The position numbers and the translations under genes are program-made. Shown here in pieces: positions 7,808 through 15,908 of a stretch of 34,747 nucleotides of DNA. Source of the stretch: Clostridia bacterium (lineage in GTDB: Bacteria; Bacillota; Clostridia; Christensenellales; Aristaeellaceae). The stretch spans positions 1 through 34,747 of the forward strand of contig JAFURI010000058.1 of assembly GCA_017471885.1 (NCBI GenBank). Reading direction: 5' to 3'. The notes beneath the pieces are model-generated. The model made no database searches, was not told where the DNA came from, and was given only the letters and a program-made list of their open reading frames with translations. Numbering within the stretch: the first letter of the stretch is position 1; every line of letters begins with the position of its first letter.

Positions 7808-7836
7808 CGGAGGACGGGGCAGCGCTCCGTCCTCCG
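7808..7836. terminator. Convergent terminator-like hairpin
   Basis: Stem CGGAGGACGG (7808-7817) with CCGTCCTCCG (7827-7836), nine-base loop. The T-runs on either side are poor, so strength is uncertain. It lies between the stops of two convergent genes. Confidence 0.6.
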
Positions 7837-7849
7837 TCGGTTTCTTCAG

Positions 7850-8620
7850 TTACGCCCTTTTCCATAGCCACAGCGCGTAGCCTCCGGAGAGGATAATCAG
7901 CAGCGCGGCGGTGAGCACAGGCTCCATGGCGGCGGCCCCGTTCCCGAAAAGGGTCGTCAGAAGGCTGGTCAGCGGGCCTTCGGGCGCAGCGAAAACGCTG
8001 GTGCCGTTGACGACCATGTGGCTGACAATGCAGGGCCACAGGCTCCCGCCCTTCAGCACGACGAGGGTGAACATGAAGCCGATGGCGATGGCATAGCAGA
8101 CCTGCAGAAGCACGCCCGTTTTGTCGGCCGTGTTGCCCAGATTCACAATATGGCCCGCGCCGAAGGTGACGGCGGATACGATGATCGCGCTTTTCAGTCC
8201 GCTTTTCGCCATGCCCCGGAAAAGGAAACCGCGGAAGATGATCTCCTCCACATAGCCTGCGGCAGCCATGTTCAGCATCATCAGCAGGGATACTGCCAGC
8301 GGTGCGTTCAGCGTCAGGCCGTTGACCAGGTTGACGCAGGAGGTGAGAATCAGGGGGATGAACCACAGGAAGGCCTTCATGCCGCCCCGGAAGGAGCAAA
8401 GGCCGAACTGCTCCTGAAGGCCATTGCGGATGATCCACACGGTGGATGCCGCGCCCAGCGCCAGCGAGCAGAGGACGGGGATCAGCACCTGAGAGGGGGC
8501 TTTGTCCGCAAGATTGTCCAGACCGCCGCAGAACTGCAGGGCCACGTTCATCATGACCACATACAGGCCGATCCACACCAGCGCAAAGGATACGGGATTC
8601 TTATCGTAGAGCTTTCTCAT
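7850..8620 (-). CDS. CPBP family intramembrane protease
   Basis: A 256-residue polytopic membrane protein with the three conserved CPBP (CaaX protease and bacteriocin-processing, Abi) motifs: YVEEIIFRG with Glu125, Glu126 and Arg130; FGAGHIVN with His157; and SHMVVN with His201 and Asn205. These form the metal-dependent glutamate-type active site in the membrane. About seven hydrophobic stretches are visible. Family members process prenylated or peptide substrates, or protect against bacteriocins; the substrate here is unknown. Its ATG overlaps the stop of the upstream TetR gene by 4 bases, so the two are translated together and probably controlled by that regulator. Confidence 0.9.
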   Translation of the reverse strand: MRKLYDKNPVSFALVWIGLYVVMMNVALQFCGGLDNLADKAPSQVLIPVLCSLALGAASTVWIIRNGLQEQFGLCSFRGGMKAFLWFIPLILTSCVNLVNGLTLNAPLAVSLLMMLNMAAAGYVEEIIFRGFLFRGMAKSGLKSAIIVSAVTFGAGHIVNLGNTADKTGVLLQVCYAIAIGFMFTLVVLKGGSLWPCIVSHMVVNGTSVFAAPEGPLTSLLTTLFGNGAAAMEPVLTAALLIILSGGYALWLWKRA

Positions 8621-9192
8621 GGATGATTTTCCTCCGTTCTTATGGTATGCACAAGGCCCGTGAAGGCATGCTCCAGTATACGGGTGATTTCCGCCTCGTC
8701 AAAGGTCATGGCGTTGTTTGCCAGCATGGACGCGCAGCCATGCACCAGCAGCATCAGGGATCTGAAGACGATCTTCGCCTGATCCGGCTGCAGCTCCGCC
8801 TCACGGCACAGCACCTCCACAATCGGCTGCAGCTCCGGCGCGTCGATCAGCTGCGTCAGGCTCTGCCCGGCGAAGCTGTCGGACTGGAACAGCAGGCGAA
8901 ACAGCTGCCGCTCCTCTGCGGCAAAGCGTACGTAATTGAGCCCGATGGAAAGCATGGGATCAGCGGTTGAAGGGATCTGCATCAGGCGGGAGGTGTGCCA
9001 TGCGTCGGCGCGGGCGTATATCTCCCGGCGGATATCCTCCACATGGTCGAAGTGATACAGGATCGGCTGGGTGGAGCAGCCGAGGCGCTGCGCCAGCGCG
9101 CGGGCGCTAAGCTGCTCTGCGCCGCTTTCCCGGGCAATGGCCCAGGCTGCGTCCAGAATCAAATCGCGGGTGATGCGCGGTCGGGGCGGCAT
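8617..9192 (-). CDS. TetR family transcriptional regulator
   Basis: A 191-residue one-domain-plus-effector regulator. The N-terminal HTH reads ILDAAWAIARESG, then LSARALAQRLGCSTQPILYHF, a typical TetR DNA-binding helix pair. The C-terminal helical part would bind a ligand or form the dimer. ATG 9192 is preceded by AAAGGAG, and the protein starts MPPRPRITRD. A longer in-frame ORF back to 9363 crosses the promoter and is rejected. The gene overlaps the CPBP protease start by 4 bases. A consensus promoter with an inverted repeat over its -10 box stands just upstream, so the gene is likely self-repressed and controls the protease. Confidence 0.92.
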   Translation of the reverse strand: MPPRPRITRDLILDAAWAIARESGAEQLSARALAQRLGCSTQPILYHFDHVEDIRREIYARADAWHTSRLMQIPSTADPMLSIGLNYVRFAAEERQLFRLLFQSDSFAGQSLTQLIDAPELQPIVEVLCREAELQPDQAKIVFRSLMLLVHGCASMLANNAMTFDEAEITRILEHAFTGLVHTIRTEENHP

Positions 9193-9222
9193 AGACGGAC
9201 TCCTTTCGATAACGCGGATTAT

Positions 9223-9263
9223 ATAACTGATGTTATTATAAAGCGTGGGCAGAAAAATGTCAA
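9223..9263 (-). promoter_or_regulatory. tetR promoter with candidate operator
   Basis: On the - strand: TTGACA (9263-9258), 17-base spacer, TATAAT (9240-9235), a perfect consensus promoter. The inverted repeat ATAAC-TGAT-GTTAT at 9223-9236 overlaps the -10 box and start region, the position expected for a self-repressing TetR protein. Confidence 0.75.
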
Positions 9264-9358
9264 CAAAAAAGTGCGGATTGCAGGGAATGGAGGCTTCGCG
9301 CGTTGAATAACTGTACATGCGTCTGCGAAAAAATCTGCGGGAAATACGGGAAAAGGCA

Positions 9359-9387
9359 TTCATATTCCACCGCAGTTGTAGTATAAT
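9359..9387 (+). promoter_or_regulatory. cdaA promoter
   Basis: TTCATA (9359-9364), 17-base spacer, TATAAT (9382-9387), about 28 bases before the GTG start at 9415. It is divergent from the tetR promoter; the 90-odd bases between them hold no further signal that I can see. Confidence 0.7.
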
Positions 9388-9414
9388 AAGGGCAGACTCG
9401 ACAGGAATACGAAA

Positions 9415-10284
9415 GTGGGGTATCAGTGCGTGTCATCGCTGTGGGATACGATCCAGACAATGATCTGGAATGTGCTTCATCGCCCCGGATTATCGGATAT
9501 TATTGATATCATCATCGTCACAGTGATTATCTACAAGCTGCTGATGATGACCCGCAAGACCCGCGGCAGCGCCGTTCTGAAGGGTCTTGTTCTGCTGCTG
9601 GTGATTGTGGGTATTTCCGATGCGCTGGGTCTGACTGCGCTGAACTGGCTGCTGATGACCGTAGTCAATAACGGCGCCGTGGTGCTGGTGATTCTCTTCC
9701 AGCCGGAGCTGCGCAAGGCGCTGGAAACCATGGGCCGCGGTACGCTCATTGACACCAAGCGCAGGGGCGATGAGGCGGACGACCGCAACAGGATTGTCCG
9801 GGAGATCATCAACTGCCTGACCAATCTGAGCCGTCGCCGCGTGGGCGCGCTGATCGTCTTCGAGCGCAAGACCGGCCTGCAGGACGTGATCGAAACCGGC
9901 ATCACCATCGACGCGGAGATTTCCTCCGCGCTGCTGGAGAATATCTTCGAACCCAACACCCCCCTGCATGACGGCGCAGTGGTCGTCCGCGGCAACCGTG
10001 TGATGGCCGGCGCTTGCATCCTGACCCTCACCGAGGGCCGGGGCATCAGCCATGAGCTGGGCACGCGTCACCGCGCGGCTATCGGCGTCAGCGAGACGAC
10101 GGACGCGATTGTGCTGATCGTCTCCGAGGAGACGGGCATCATCTCCATGGCCAAGGGCGGCAAGCTGACCCGTCATCTGGACAGCAAGTCCCTGCAGGAA
10201 ATTCTGGGCGGCATGTATGAACAGAATCACCTGAAGCTGCTGGAGGGTCTGCTCCACCGCAGCAGGAAGGAGGGGGACAAGTGA
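9415..10284 (+). CDS. cdaA: CdaA, diadenylate cyclase
   Basis: A 289-residue membrane diadenylate cyclase making cyclic di-AMP from two ATP. Three N-terminal membrane helices (about residues 29-45, 52-70 and 77-95) are followed by the DAC domain with the two active-site motifs: DGA at 186-188 (within LHDGAVVV) and GTRHR at 216-220. Length and layout match firmicute CdaA (about 275). The GTG at 9415 has AGGA eight bases upstream; a second GTG at 9430 is an alternative with a weaker site. The stop overlaps the cdaR start by 4 bases (GTGA). c-di-AMP typically controls potassium and osmolyte transport and cell-wall homeostasis. Confidence 0.96.
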   Translation: MGYQCVSSLWDTIQTMIWNVLHRPGLSDIIDIIIVTVIIYKLLMMTRKTRGSAVLKGLVLLLVIVGISDALGLTALNWLLMTVVNNGAVVLVILFQPELRKALETMGRGTLIDTKRRGDEADDRNRIVREIINCLTNLSRRRVGALIVFERKTGLQDVIETGITIDAEISSALLENIFEPNTPLHDGAVVVRGNRVMAGACILTLTEGRGISHELGTRHRAAIGVSETTDAIVLIVSEETGIISMAKGGKLTRHLDSKSLQEILGGMYEQNHLKLLEGLLHRSRKEGDK

Positions 10285-11609
10285 GCATGAAAATCCCTCC
10301 CGCATGGAAGGAAGAAGGCAAGAAGCTGGGCCTGGCCGCGCTGAAGGCAGCCCTGAACAACTGGGGCTTCAAGCTGCTGGCGCTGTTCCTTGCGGTGGTG
10401 CTGTGGGCGGGCCTGATCTCGCAGGATCCCACCCTGACCCGCGAGAAGACCTTCGAAAACGTGACCATCAACCTGACCAATACCGAGAGCCTCAAGCGCA
10501 ACGGTCTGATTGTGGTGACCGACCTGAGCAGCCAGCTCAAGAACGCCACCCTGGAGGCCGACGTGCCCCAGATGCAGTATGACAACGCGCAGGGAAGCTA
10601 TTATAACGCCCGCGTGGATCTGAGCCGCATCACCCAGACCGGCGTGCAGGAGGTCAGGGTGCTGACAACCAGCTCCTCCACCTACGGCACGGTGACCTCC
10701 ATCAAGCCTGCTACGCTGCAGATTGAGGTGGACGAGTACATTACCCGCTACCGCATTCCCACGGCGGTGGAGGTGGTCGGCGAGCCTCCGGAGGGCTTCT
10801 ACGCCGCATCGCCTACGCTGGATCCGCCTGTGGTGGCGGTCAGCGGCCCCCGCTCCCTGGTGGAGAAGATCGTCCGCGCCGAGGTGGTGCTGGATCAGAG
10901 CGGTCTGCCCGCCCGCGAAGGCACGGTGCGTACGGCTGCCCAGTTCAGCCTTGTGGACAAGGACGGCAAGGCGATCGAAAGCAGCATGCTGGAGATCACC
11001 AGCGAATCCGTGCTGCTGGACAGCGTAATTCTGGAGCAGCAGCTCTATTCCTACAAGACCATCGCGCTGGGCGATCTGGCGCTGGTGAGCGGCACGCCTG
11101 CGTCCGGCTATGAGGTCAAGAGCGTTACCGTAACTCCCGCGCAGGTGACCGTAGCGGCCCGCAGCGCAGTGCTGGACAACCTGGGTACGGTGTATCCGGA
11201 GGGCAGCGTCAGCGTGGACGGCGTAACGGAGTCCTTTACGCAGCAGGTCAAGGTGCGCAAGCCCAGCGGCGTGGTATCCCTGAGCAGCGACAGCATTACC
11301 GTGGCGGTGGAGATCGGCCCGGTGATCCAGTCCAAGAGCTTTGGCGATATGCGGCTGGAAACCGTCGGCACGGAGGACGGCTTCAAGTGCCAGCTTTCTT
11401 ACAAGTACGCCGGCGTGACGGTGCAGGGCCCGAAGCTGTGGGTGGATGAGCTGCGCAGCAACAGCATCACCCTCATATGCAATGTGAGCGGCCTTGGCGA
11501 GGGTGTGTATGAGATTCCCGTCATCTGCGAGGTCAAGGATGACGAGGGGCAGACCTACACGGTGGAAATTGTGCCCGAGACGGTGACGGCGACCATCACT
11601 GCGGAATAA
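10281..11609 (+). CDS. cdaR: CdaR, YbbR-domain regulator of CdaA
   Basis: A 442-residue protein with one N-terminal membrane helix (about residues 29-47, FKLLALFLAVVLWAGLIS) and a long extracytoplasmic beta-rich part made of successive YbbR modules, for example the one containing VEVVGEPPEGFYAASPTLDPP. In Firmicutes, CdaR binds CdaA at the membrane and tunes its activity. GTG 10281 overlaps the cdaA stop and has AAGGAGGGGG upstream; ATG 10287 is a possible alternative. Immediate pairing with cdaA makes the call secure. The usual third gene, glmM, does not follow; an unknown membrane protein gene does. Confidence 0.94.
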   Translation: MSMKIPPAWKEEGKKLGLAALKAALNNWGFKLLALFLAVVLWAGLISQDPTLTREKTFENVTINLTNTESLKRNGLIVVTDLSSQLKNATLEADVPQMQYDNAQGSYYNARVDLSRITQTGVQEVRVLTTSSSTYGTVTSIKPATLQIEVDEYITRYRIPTAVEVVGEPPEGFYAASPTLDPPVVAVSGPRSLVEKIVRAEVVLDQSGLPAREGTVRTAAQFSLVDKDGKAIESSMLEITSESVLLDSVILEQQLYSYKTIALGDLALVSGTPASGYEVKSVTVTPAQVTVAARSAVLDNLGTVYPEGSVSVDGVTESFTQQVKVRKPSGVVSLSSDSITVAVEIGPVIQSKSFGDMRLETVGTEDGFKCQLSYKYAGVTVQGPKLWVDELRSNSITLICNVSGLGEGVYEIPVICEVKDDEGQTYTVEIVPETVTATITAE

Positions 11610-11641
11610 GTCCGTAAGCAGACGAGGAAAGGAGGATGACC

Positions 11642-12418
11642 ATGGGCAGTCTTGCAGGCAGCGTTTTCAGCGTAATGCTGGGATGGATCCGCACGGCTGT
11701 GTCCTATCTGTGGGGCGCTGCGTCCACGCCGGAAGGCGGCAGGATGCTCCGGTGGCTGACGGAAAACTGGCTGCTGCTGGCGGTCATCCTCAGCCTCGGC
11801 TGCATGGCGATTGACTTTATTGTGCATCTGCTGCGCTGGCAGCCCTACAAGGTATGGGCCAGTTTCTTCCGCCGCCTGACAGGCCGTCAGGTGGAGGAAG
11901 CGCCTCCCGCAAGGACGTCGGTTCCCCGCCGTACGGTGCACAGGCAGTGGATCTATGCCGACGGCACCGAGCGTACGGAAGCCGTGGCGCAGGAGGATAT
12001 TCCCCCGGAGGAGGAAGCTCATCCCTGGACGGACGTTACGCCGGTGGTGCCGGATTACGAGCTGGATCAGGAGGCTTACCGCCGCCAGTTCGCAAGACCC
12101 GAAAGCCGGGAGGAGGAAAATCCGCCTGCTCCGGCGCTGGATGGGTATCCGCAGATGAACGCGGAAAGCGAGGTACAGATGGAGCCGGAGGAGACTGCTC
12201 CCGTCCGCCGTACCCCGCGCCGGGCCCGGGGATTGTCCCGGGAGAGCACCCGTGCAGCCTTCCAGCAGCTTTTTTCCAGCAGCGAGGAGGACGAGCTGGA
12301 TCTGCGCTACAGGCCTCACCAGCCTGCGGTAGACAAGGCGCAGGCCTATAACAAGCCCTACTATCCGCCCCAGTGGAAGCCGCCGGCAGACGCGGAGGGC
12401 GCTGTCAGGAACGATTGA
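11642..12418 (+). CDS. Membrane-anchored protein of unknown function downstream of cdaR
   Basis: A 258-residue protein I do not recognise. The N-terminus is hydrophobic or amphipathic, with a clear membrane helix at about 43-64 (WLLLAVILSLGCMAIDFIV). A short basic stretch follows (FFRRLTGR), then a 170-residue acidic, proline-rich, probably disordered tail ending in YYPPQWKPP. By the positive-inside rule the tail is cytoplasmic. AAAGGAGG at 11628-11635 favours ATG 11642 over ATG 11636, which would be too close. It lies 32 bases after cdaR and 13 before the methyltransferase, so it is probably cotranscribed with cdaA-cdaR. Confidence 0.75.
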   Translation: MGSLAGSVFSVMLGWIRTAVSYLWGAASTPEGGRMLRWLTENWLLLAVILSLGCMAIDFIVHLLRWQPYKVWASFFRRLTGRQVEEAPPARTSVPRRTVHRQWIYADGTERTEAVAQEDIPPEEEAHPWTDVTPVVPDYELDQEAYRRQFARPESREEENPPAPALDGYPQMNAESEVQMEPEETAPVRRTPRRARGLSRESTRAAFQQLFSSSEEDELDLRYRPHQPAVDKAQAYNKPYYPPQWKPPADAEGAVRND

Positions 12419-12431
12419 AAGCGGAGGCACC

Positions 12432-13727
12432 ATGACGACACTTCCGGAAAAATTTATTGAACGTATGGCTGGGCGGCTTGGAGACGAGCTGCCTGCCTTT
12501 TTGCGTAGCTACGAGGAGCCCTACTGGCGCGGCGTGAGGCTGAATCCGCTGAAGCAGCCTGAGGACGGCTGGCTGCCCCGGGGCGTGGACGAGACTGTGC
12601 CATGGGAGCCCACGGGCAGGTATCTGTCGCTGGATTCGGATGCGGGCGCGCTGCCCATGCACGAAGCCGGTGCGTACTACCTGCAGGAGCCCAGCGCCAT
12701 GCTGCCTGCGGCGGTGCTGAATCCGCAAAAGGGCGAAAAGGTGCTGGATCTGTGCGCTGCGCCCGGTGGAAAGACTACCCAGCTGGCGCTGCGGCTGGCG
12801 GGCACGGGGCTGATCGTCTGCAACGAGCCGGTAGGCAAGCGGGCGCAGATTCTCTCCCGCAATGTGGAGCGGATGGGTATCCCCAACGCGCTGGTGGTCA
12901 GCGCCATGCCCCGGCAGCTGGCGGATCGCTGGCCCGGCGGCTTTGACGCTGTTCAGGTGGATGCGCCCTGCTCCGGCGAGGGTATGTTCCGCCGCCATCC
13001 GGAAACCCGGGACGAGTGGACGCCGGAAAGTCCTGCGGGCTGTGCAAAGCGGCAGGCGGAGATTCTGGACTGCGCGGCGGAAATGGTACGTCCGGGCGGA
13101 CGCATGGTATATTCCACCTGCACCATGAATCAGGAGGAGAATGAGGATACCGTAGCCGCCTTCCTTGAGAGGCGTCCGGATTTTGCGCTGCAGCCCTTCA
13201 GCCTGCCCGGCGCCGATGCGCCTGAGGGCATGCTGACCTGCTATCCCCACCGGATGCGGGGTGAGGGGCATTTTGTGGCTTTGCTGGTGCGCAGGGGCGA
13301 GGACGAAGCACGTCTCCCGGCGGACGTGTCCCTGCCCAAACCGGACAAGCAGCAGATCAAAGCGCTGCGGGATTTCTGTCCCGATGCGCCCCAGCCCACC
13401 GCTGCGCTGGGCGATACGCTGGTATGTCTGCCCCTTTGTCCCGACGTGAAGGGGCTGAAGGTTCTGCGGGTAGGGCTTCATCTGGGTCAGCTGAAGGGCA
13501 AGGTGTTCCAGCCTGATCATGCATGGGCGGTAAGCATTACGCCGCCGCCGCTGCCCCGGGTGGAGCTGACGGAAGAGCAGGCACGGCTGTATCAGAGCGG
13601 CGAGGTGATCCCTGCACAGGGCGTGAAGGGCTATGTGCTGCCCGTGCTGAAGGGGCTGCCTCTGGGCTTCGGCAAGGTCAGCGACGGCATGATGAAGAAC
13701 CATTACCCCAAGGGGCTGAGACGATAA
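12432..13727 (+). CDS. NOL1/NOP2/Sun-type RNA m5C methyltransferase (RsmF-like)
   Basis: A 431-residue S-adenosylmethionine-dependent RNA cytosine-C5 methyltransferase. SAM motif I is VLDLCAAPGGKT (104-115). Motif IV is DAPCSGEGMF with Cys180, and motif VI is YSTCT with Cys230; the two cysteines form the RNA adduct and release mechanism of this family. A C-terminal extension of about 150 residues after the catalytic domain matches the RsmF/YebU layout with a PUA-like tail, so 16S rRNA is the likely substrate, though tRNA cannot be excluded. GGAGG at 12423-12427 precedes ATG 12432. It is the last gene of the cdaA-cdaR run. Confidence 0.92.
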   Translation: MTTLPEKFIERMAGRLGDELPAFLRSYEEPYWRGVRLNPLKQPEDGWLPRGVDETVPWEPTGRYLSLDSDAGALPMHEAGAYYLQEPSAMLPAAVLNPQKGEKVLDLCAAPGGKTTQLALRLAGTGLIVCNEPVGKRAQILSRNVERMGIPNALVVSAMPRQLADRWPGGFDAVQVDAPCSGEGMFRRHPETRDEWTPESPAGCAKRQAEILDCAAEMVRPGGRMVYSTCTMNQEENEDTVAAFLERRPDFALQPFSLPGADAPEGMLTCYPHRMRGEGHFVALLVRRGEDEARLPADVSLPKPDKQQIKALRDFCPDAPQPTAALGDTLVCLPLCPDVKGLKVLRVGLHLGQLKGKVFQPDHAWAVSITPPPLPRVELTEEQARLYQSGEVIPAQGVKGYVLPVLKGLPLGFGKVSDGMMKNHYPKGLRR

Positions 13728-13751
13728 AAGGCACAGCCGACGGCTGTGCCT
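13725..13751 (-). terminator. Terminator for the malic enzyme gene
   Basis: Stem AGGCACAGC (13729-13737) with GCTGTGCCT (13743-13751), loop CGACG. On the - strand the stem is followed by TTTT partly inside the stem, then ATCG; on the + strand there is no T-run. It lies between convergent genes. Confidence 0.6.
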
Positions 13752-13803
13752 GAGACAGGGATACTATTCAAAGCTTTTCAGCAATCTGCTGAGGACGAAG
13801 GGA

Positions 13804-14973
13804 TCAGATGCGCGCTGCGCCGGTTTCCCGGGCGGCCTTCATCACCGCGTCGGCCACGGCGCGGGCCACGCGCTTGTCCAGCGGGTCGGGGAGGATGTAA
13901 TCAGCGCAGAGCTGATCGCCTACCAGCTCCGCCAGCGCGTGGGAAGCGGCCATCTTCATTTCCTCGTTGATGCACCGCGCACGGCAGTCCAGCGCGCCGC
14001 GGAAAATGCCGGGGAAGGCCAGCACATTGTTGATCTGGTTGGGGAAGTCGCTGCGGCCGGTGCCCACCACCTTTGCGCCGGCAGCCAGCGCCTCGTCGGG
14101 CATGATCTCCGGCGTGGGGTTTGCCATGGCGAACACGATGGGATCGGCCGCCATGGATCGGATCATCTCCGGCTTGAGCACGCCCGGGGCGGATACGCCG
14201 ATGAATACGTCCGCGCCGCGGATGGCGTCTGCCAGCGTGCCGCGCACATGGCTGCGGTTGGTGACTTTCGCCATCTCAGCCTGCGCCGGATTCAGTTCCG
14301 CCATGCCTTCGTCAATCACGCCGAAGCGGTCCACCATGGTCAGGTGCTTCACGCCCAGATTCAGCAGATGCCTGCCGATGGCAATGCCTGCGGAGCCTGC
14401 GCCGTTGAGCACTACCTTCGCATCGGCAATGCTGCGGCCGGTGACCTTCAGCGCGCCCAGAAGCGCGGCGGCCACCACCACGGCGGTACCGTGCTGATCG
14501 TCATGGAAGACTGGAATATCGCAGATTTCCTTCAGCTTCGCTTCGATCTCAAAGCAGCGGGGCGCGGCGATATCCTCCAGATTGACGCCGCCGAAGCTGC
14601 CAGCAATCAGCGAAACCGTGCGGACGATCTCATCCACGTCCTTGCTGCGCACACACAGGGGGAAGGCGTCCACGTCGGCAAAGGCCTTGAACAGCGCGCA
14701 CTTGCCCTCCATCACAGGCATGCCGGCCTCCGGGCCGATATCGCCCAGCCCCAGCACGGCAGTACCGTCGGTCACCACGGCCACCAGATTGCGGCGGCGG
14801 GTCAGCTCGTAGGACTTGTCCACGTCGGCATGGATAGCCATGCAGGGCTCGGCCACGCCGGGGGTATAGCACAGGGACAGATCGCGACGGTCGTTCACCG
14901 GTACACGGGAGACAACCTCGATCTTGCCCTGCCATTCGTAATGCTTCTGCAGGGATTCTTCACGGATGGTCAT
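13804..14973 (-). CDS. Malic enzyme (NAD(P)-dependent, short form)
   Basis: A 389-residue malic enzyme, oxidatively decarboxylating malate to pyruvate. The N-terminal malic domain has LCYTPGVAEPC with the catalytic Tyr36, MEGKCALFKAF with Lys91, and the metal-binding FHDDQHGTA at about 156-164. The NAD-binding fold has GAGSAG at 191-196. Length matches the short prokaryotic form, without the phosphotransacetylase-like tail found in MaeB. Cofactor preference cannot be read. ATG 14973 has GGAGG eight bases upstream; the longer start at 15003 is rejected because it lies next to the promoter. It is transcribed alone. Confidence 0.95.
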   Translation of the reverse strand: MTIREESLQKHYEWQGKIEVVSRVPVNDRRDLSLCYTPGVAEPCMAIHADVDKSYELTRRRNLVAVVTDGTAVLGLGDIGPEAGMPVMEGKCALFKAFADVDAFPLCVRSKDVDEIVRTVSLIAGSFGGVNLEDIAAPRCFEIEAKLKEICDIPVFHDDQHGTAVVVAAALLGALKVTGRSIADAKVVLNGAGSAGIAIGRHLLNLGVKHLTMVDRFGVIDEGMAELNPAQAEMAKVTNRSHVRGTLADAIRGADVFIGVSAPGVLKPEMIRSMAADPIVFAMANPTPEIMPDEALAAGAKVVGTGRSDFPNQINNVLAFPGIFRGALDCRARCINEEMKMAASHALAELVGDQLCADYILPDPLDKRVARAVADAVMKAARETGAARI

Positions 14974-15010
14974 GTCGGAAACCTCCATTGCTTTTGTATA
15001 CAACAGGAAC

Positions 15011-15039
15011 AGTTTACCGCTTTATGCGGCTTTTGTCCA
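15011..15039 (-). promoter_or_regulatory. Promoter of the malic enzyme gene
   Basis: On the - strand: TGGACA (15039-15034), 17-base spacer, TAAACT (15016-15011). The spacer contains the small inverted repeat CCGC-ATAAA-GCGG, a possible operator. The start codon lies 38 bases downstream. Confidence 0.55.
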
Positions 15040-15068
15040 TACCAAATCCTGAAACGGGGAGGAATTCC

Positions 15069-15908
15069 ATGCTCAGCAAGCGGGACAAGCTCTATCTGGC
15101 GGCGGAGCGGCTGCAGGCGCTTCGCTGCCCTGTGTGCGGCGGCGATATGGCGCGGAACGGAAATGATTTTGCCTGTGCGCAGCGGCATCGCGTGAATGTG
15201 AACCGCAAGGGCTGCCTGAATTTTCTCTCCGCACCGGCGGACAGCTGCTATGATGCAGAATTGTTTGCCGCCCGGCGCAGGGTATTCGCTGCCGGCTGCT
15301 ACGATGCGGTGGCGCGGGCGGTGGAGGAGCTGCTGCCCGAAGGTCGGCAGCGGCTGCTGGATGCGGGCTGCGGCGACGGCTGGTATCTGAACGCGCTGCT
15401 GGAGCGTCATCCTGACTGGACGGGTGCGGGTGTGGATATCAGCCGTGACGCGATCCTTGCCGCCACGGATCAGCCCTGCACGGCGCTGTGGTGCGTAGGA
15501 GATCTGCGCCGTCTGCCCTTTTGCGACGGAGCGTTCACCGCTGTGCTGGACGTACTGACTCCGGCCAGCTACGGCGAGTTCCGCCGGGTGCTGGAGGACG
15601 GGGGAATGCTGATCAAGGTTTATCCCGGGCGGGAATACCTGCAGGAGATCCGTGCTGCCAGAGGCCTTCCGCTGTACGAGGAGGGTCAGGTGGACGCATA
15701 CCTGCGGGAAAAGGCGGAGGTGACCGGGGAGCGGCATGTGCTGACCGCCTGCCCCGTGACGCCGGAAATATGGCGGGATTTTGTGTGGATGACGCCGCTG
15801 AATCAGGATCTTTCCCCGGCGGAAAAGGAAGCGCTGGCTGCAAAGCCGCGGGATACGGTGACGGTGGATCTGCATGTGACGGCCTGCAGATGGGGGCGTG
15901 AGAAGTGA
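15069..15908 (+). CDS. RlmA-like 23S rRNA guanine-N1 methyltransferase
   Basis: A 279-residue SAM-dependent methyltransferase. The N-terminal zinc ribbon (CPVCGGDM, then CAQRHRVNVNRKGCLNFL) followed by a Rossmann domain with motif I LLDAGCGDGWYL is the RlmA (RrmA) layout, which methylates G745 or G748 of 23S rRNA. The C-terminal half (WMTPLNQDLS) fits as well. Some RlmA-II enzymes confer resistance to tylosin-type macrolides, so a resistance role is conceivable but not shown. GGGGAGGA precedes ATG 15069. The stop TGA shares its A with the next ATG, so translation is coupled to the kinase gene. Confidence 0.85.
   Translation: MLSKRDKLYLAAERLQALRCPVCGGDMARNGNDFACAQRHRVNVNRKGCLNFLSAPADSCYDAELFAARRRVFAAGCYDAVARAVEELLPEGRQRLLDAGCGDGWYLNALLERHPDWTGAGVDISRDAILAATDQPCTALWCVGDLRRLPFCDGAFTAVLDVLTPASYGEFRRVLEDGGMLIKVYPGREYLQEIRAARGLPLYEEGQVDAYLREKAEVTGERHVLTACPVTPEIWRDFVWMTPLNQDLSPAEKEALAAKPRDTVTVDLHVTACRWGREK

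Noticed and set aside
8018-8626. A 202-codon forward frame opposite the CPBP protease
   Set aside because: No ribosome binding context and the reverse gene has all three catalytic motifs.
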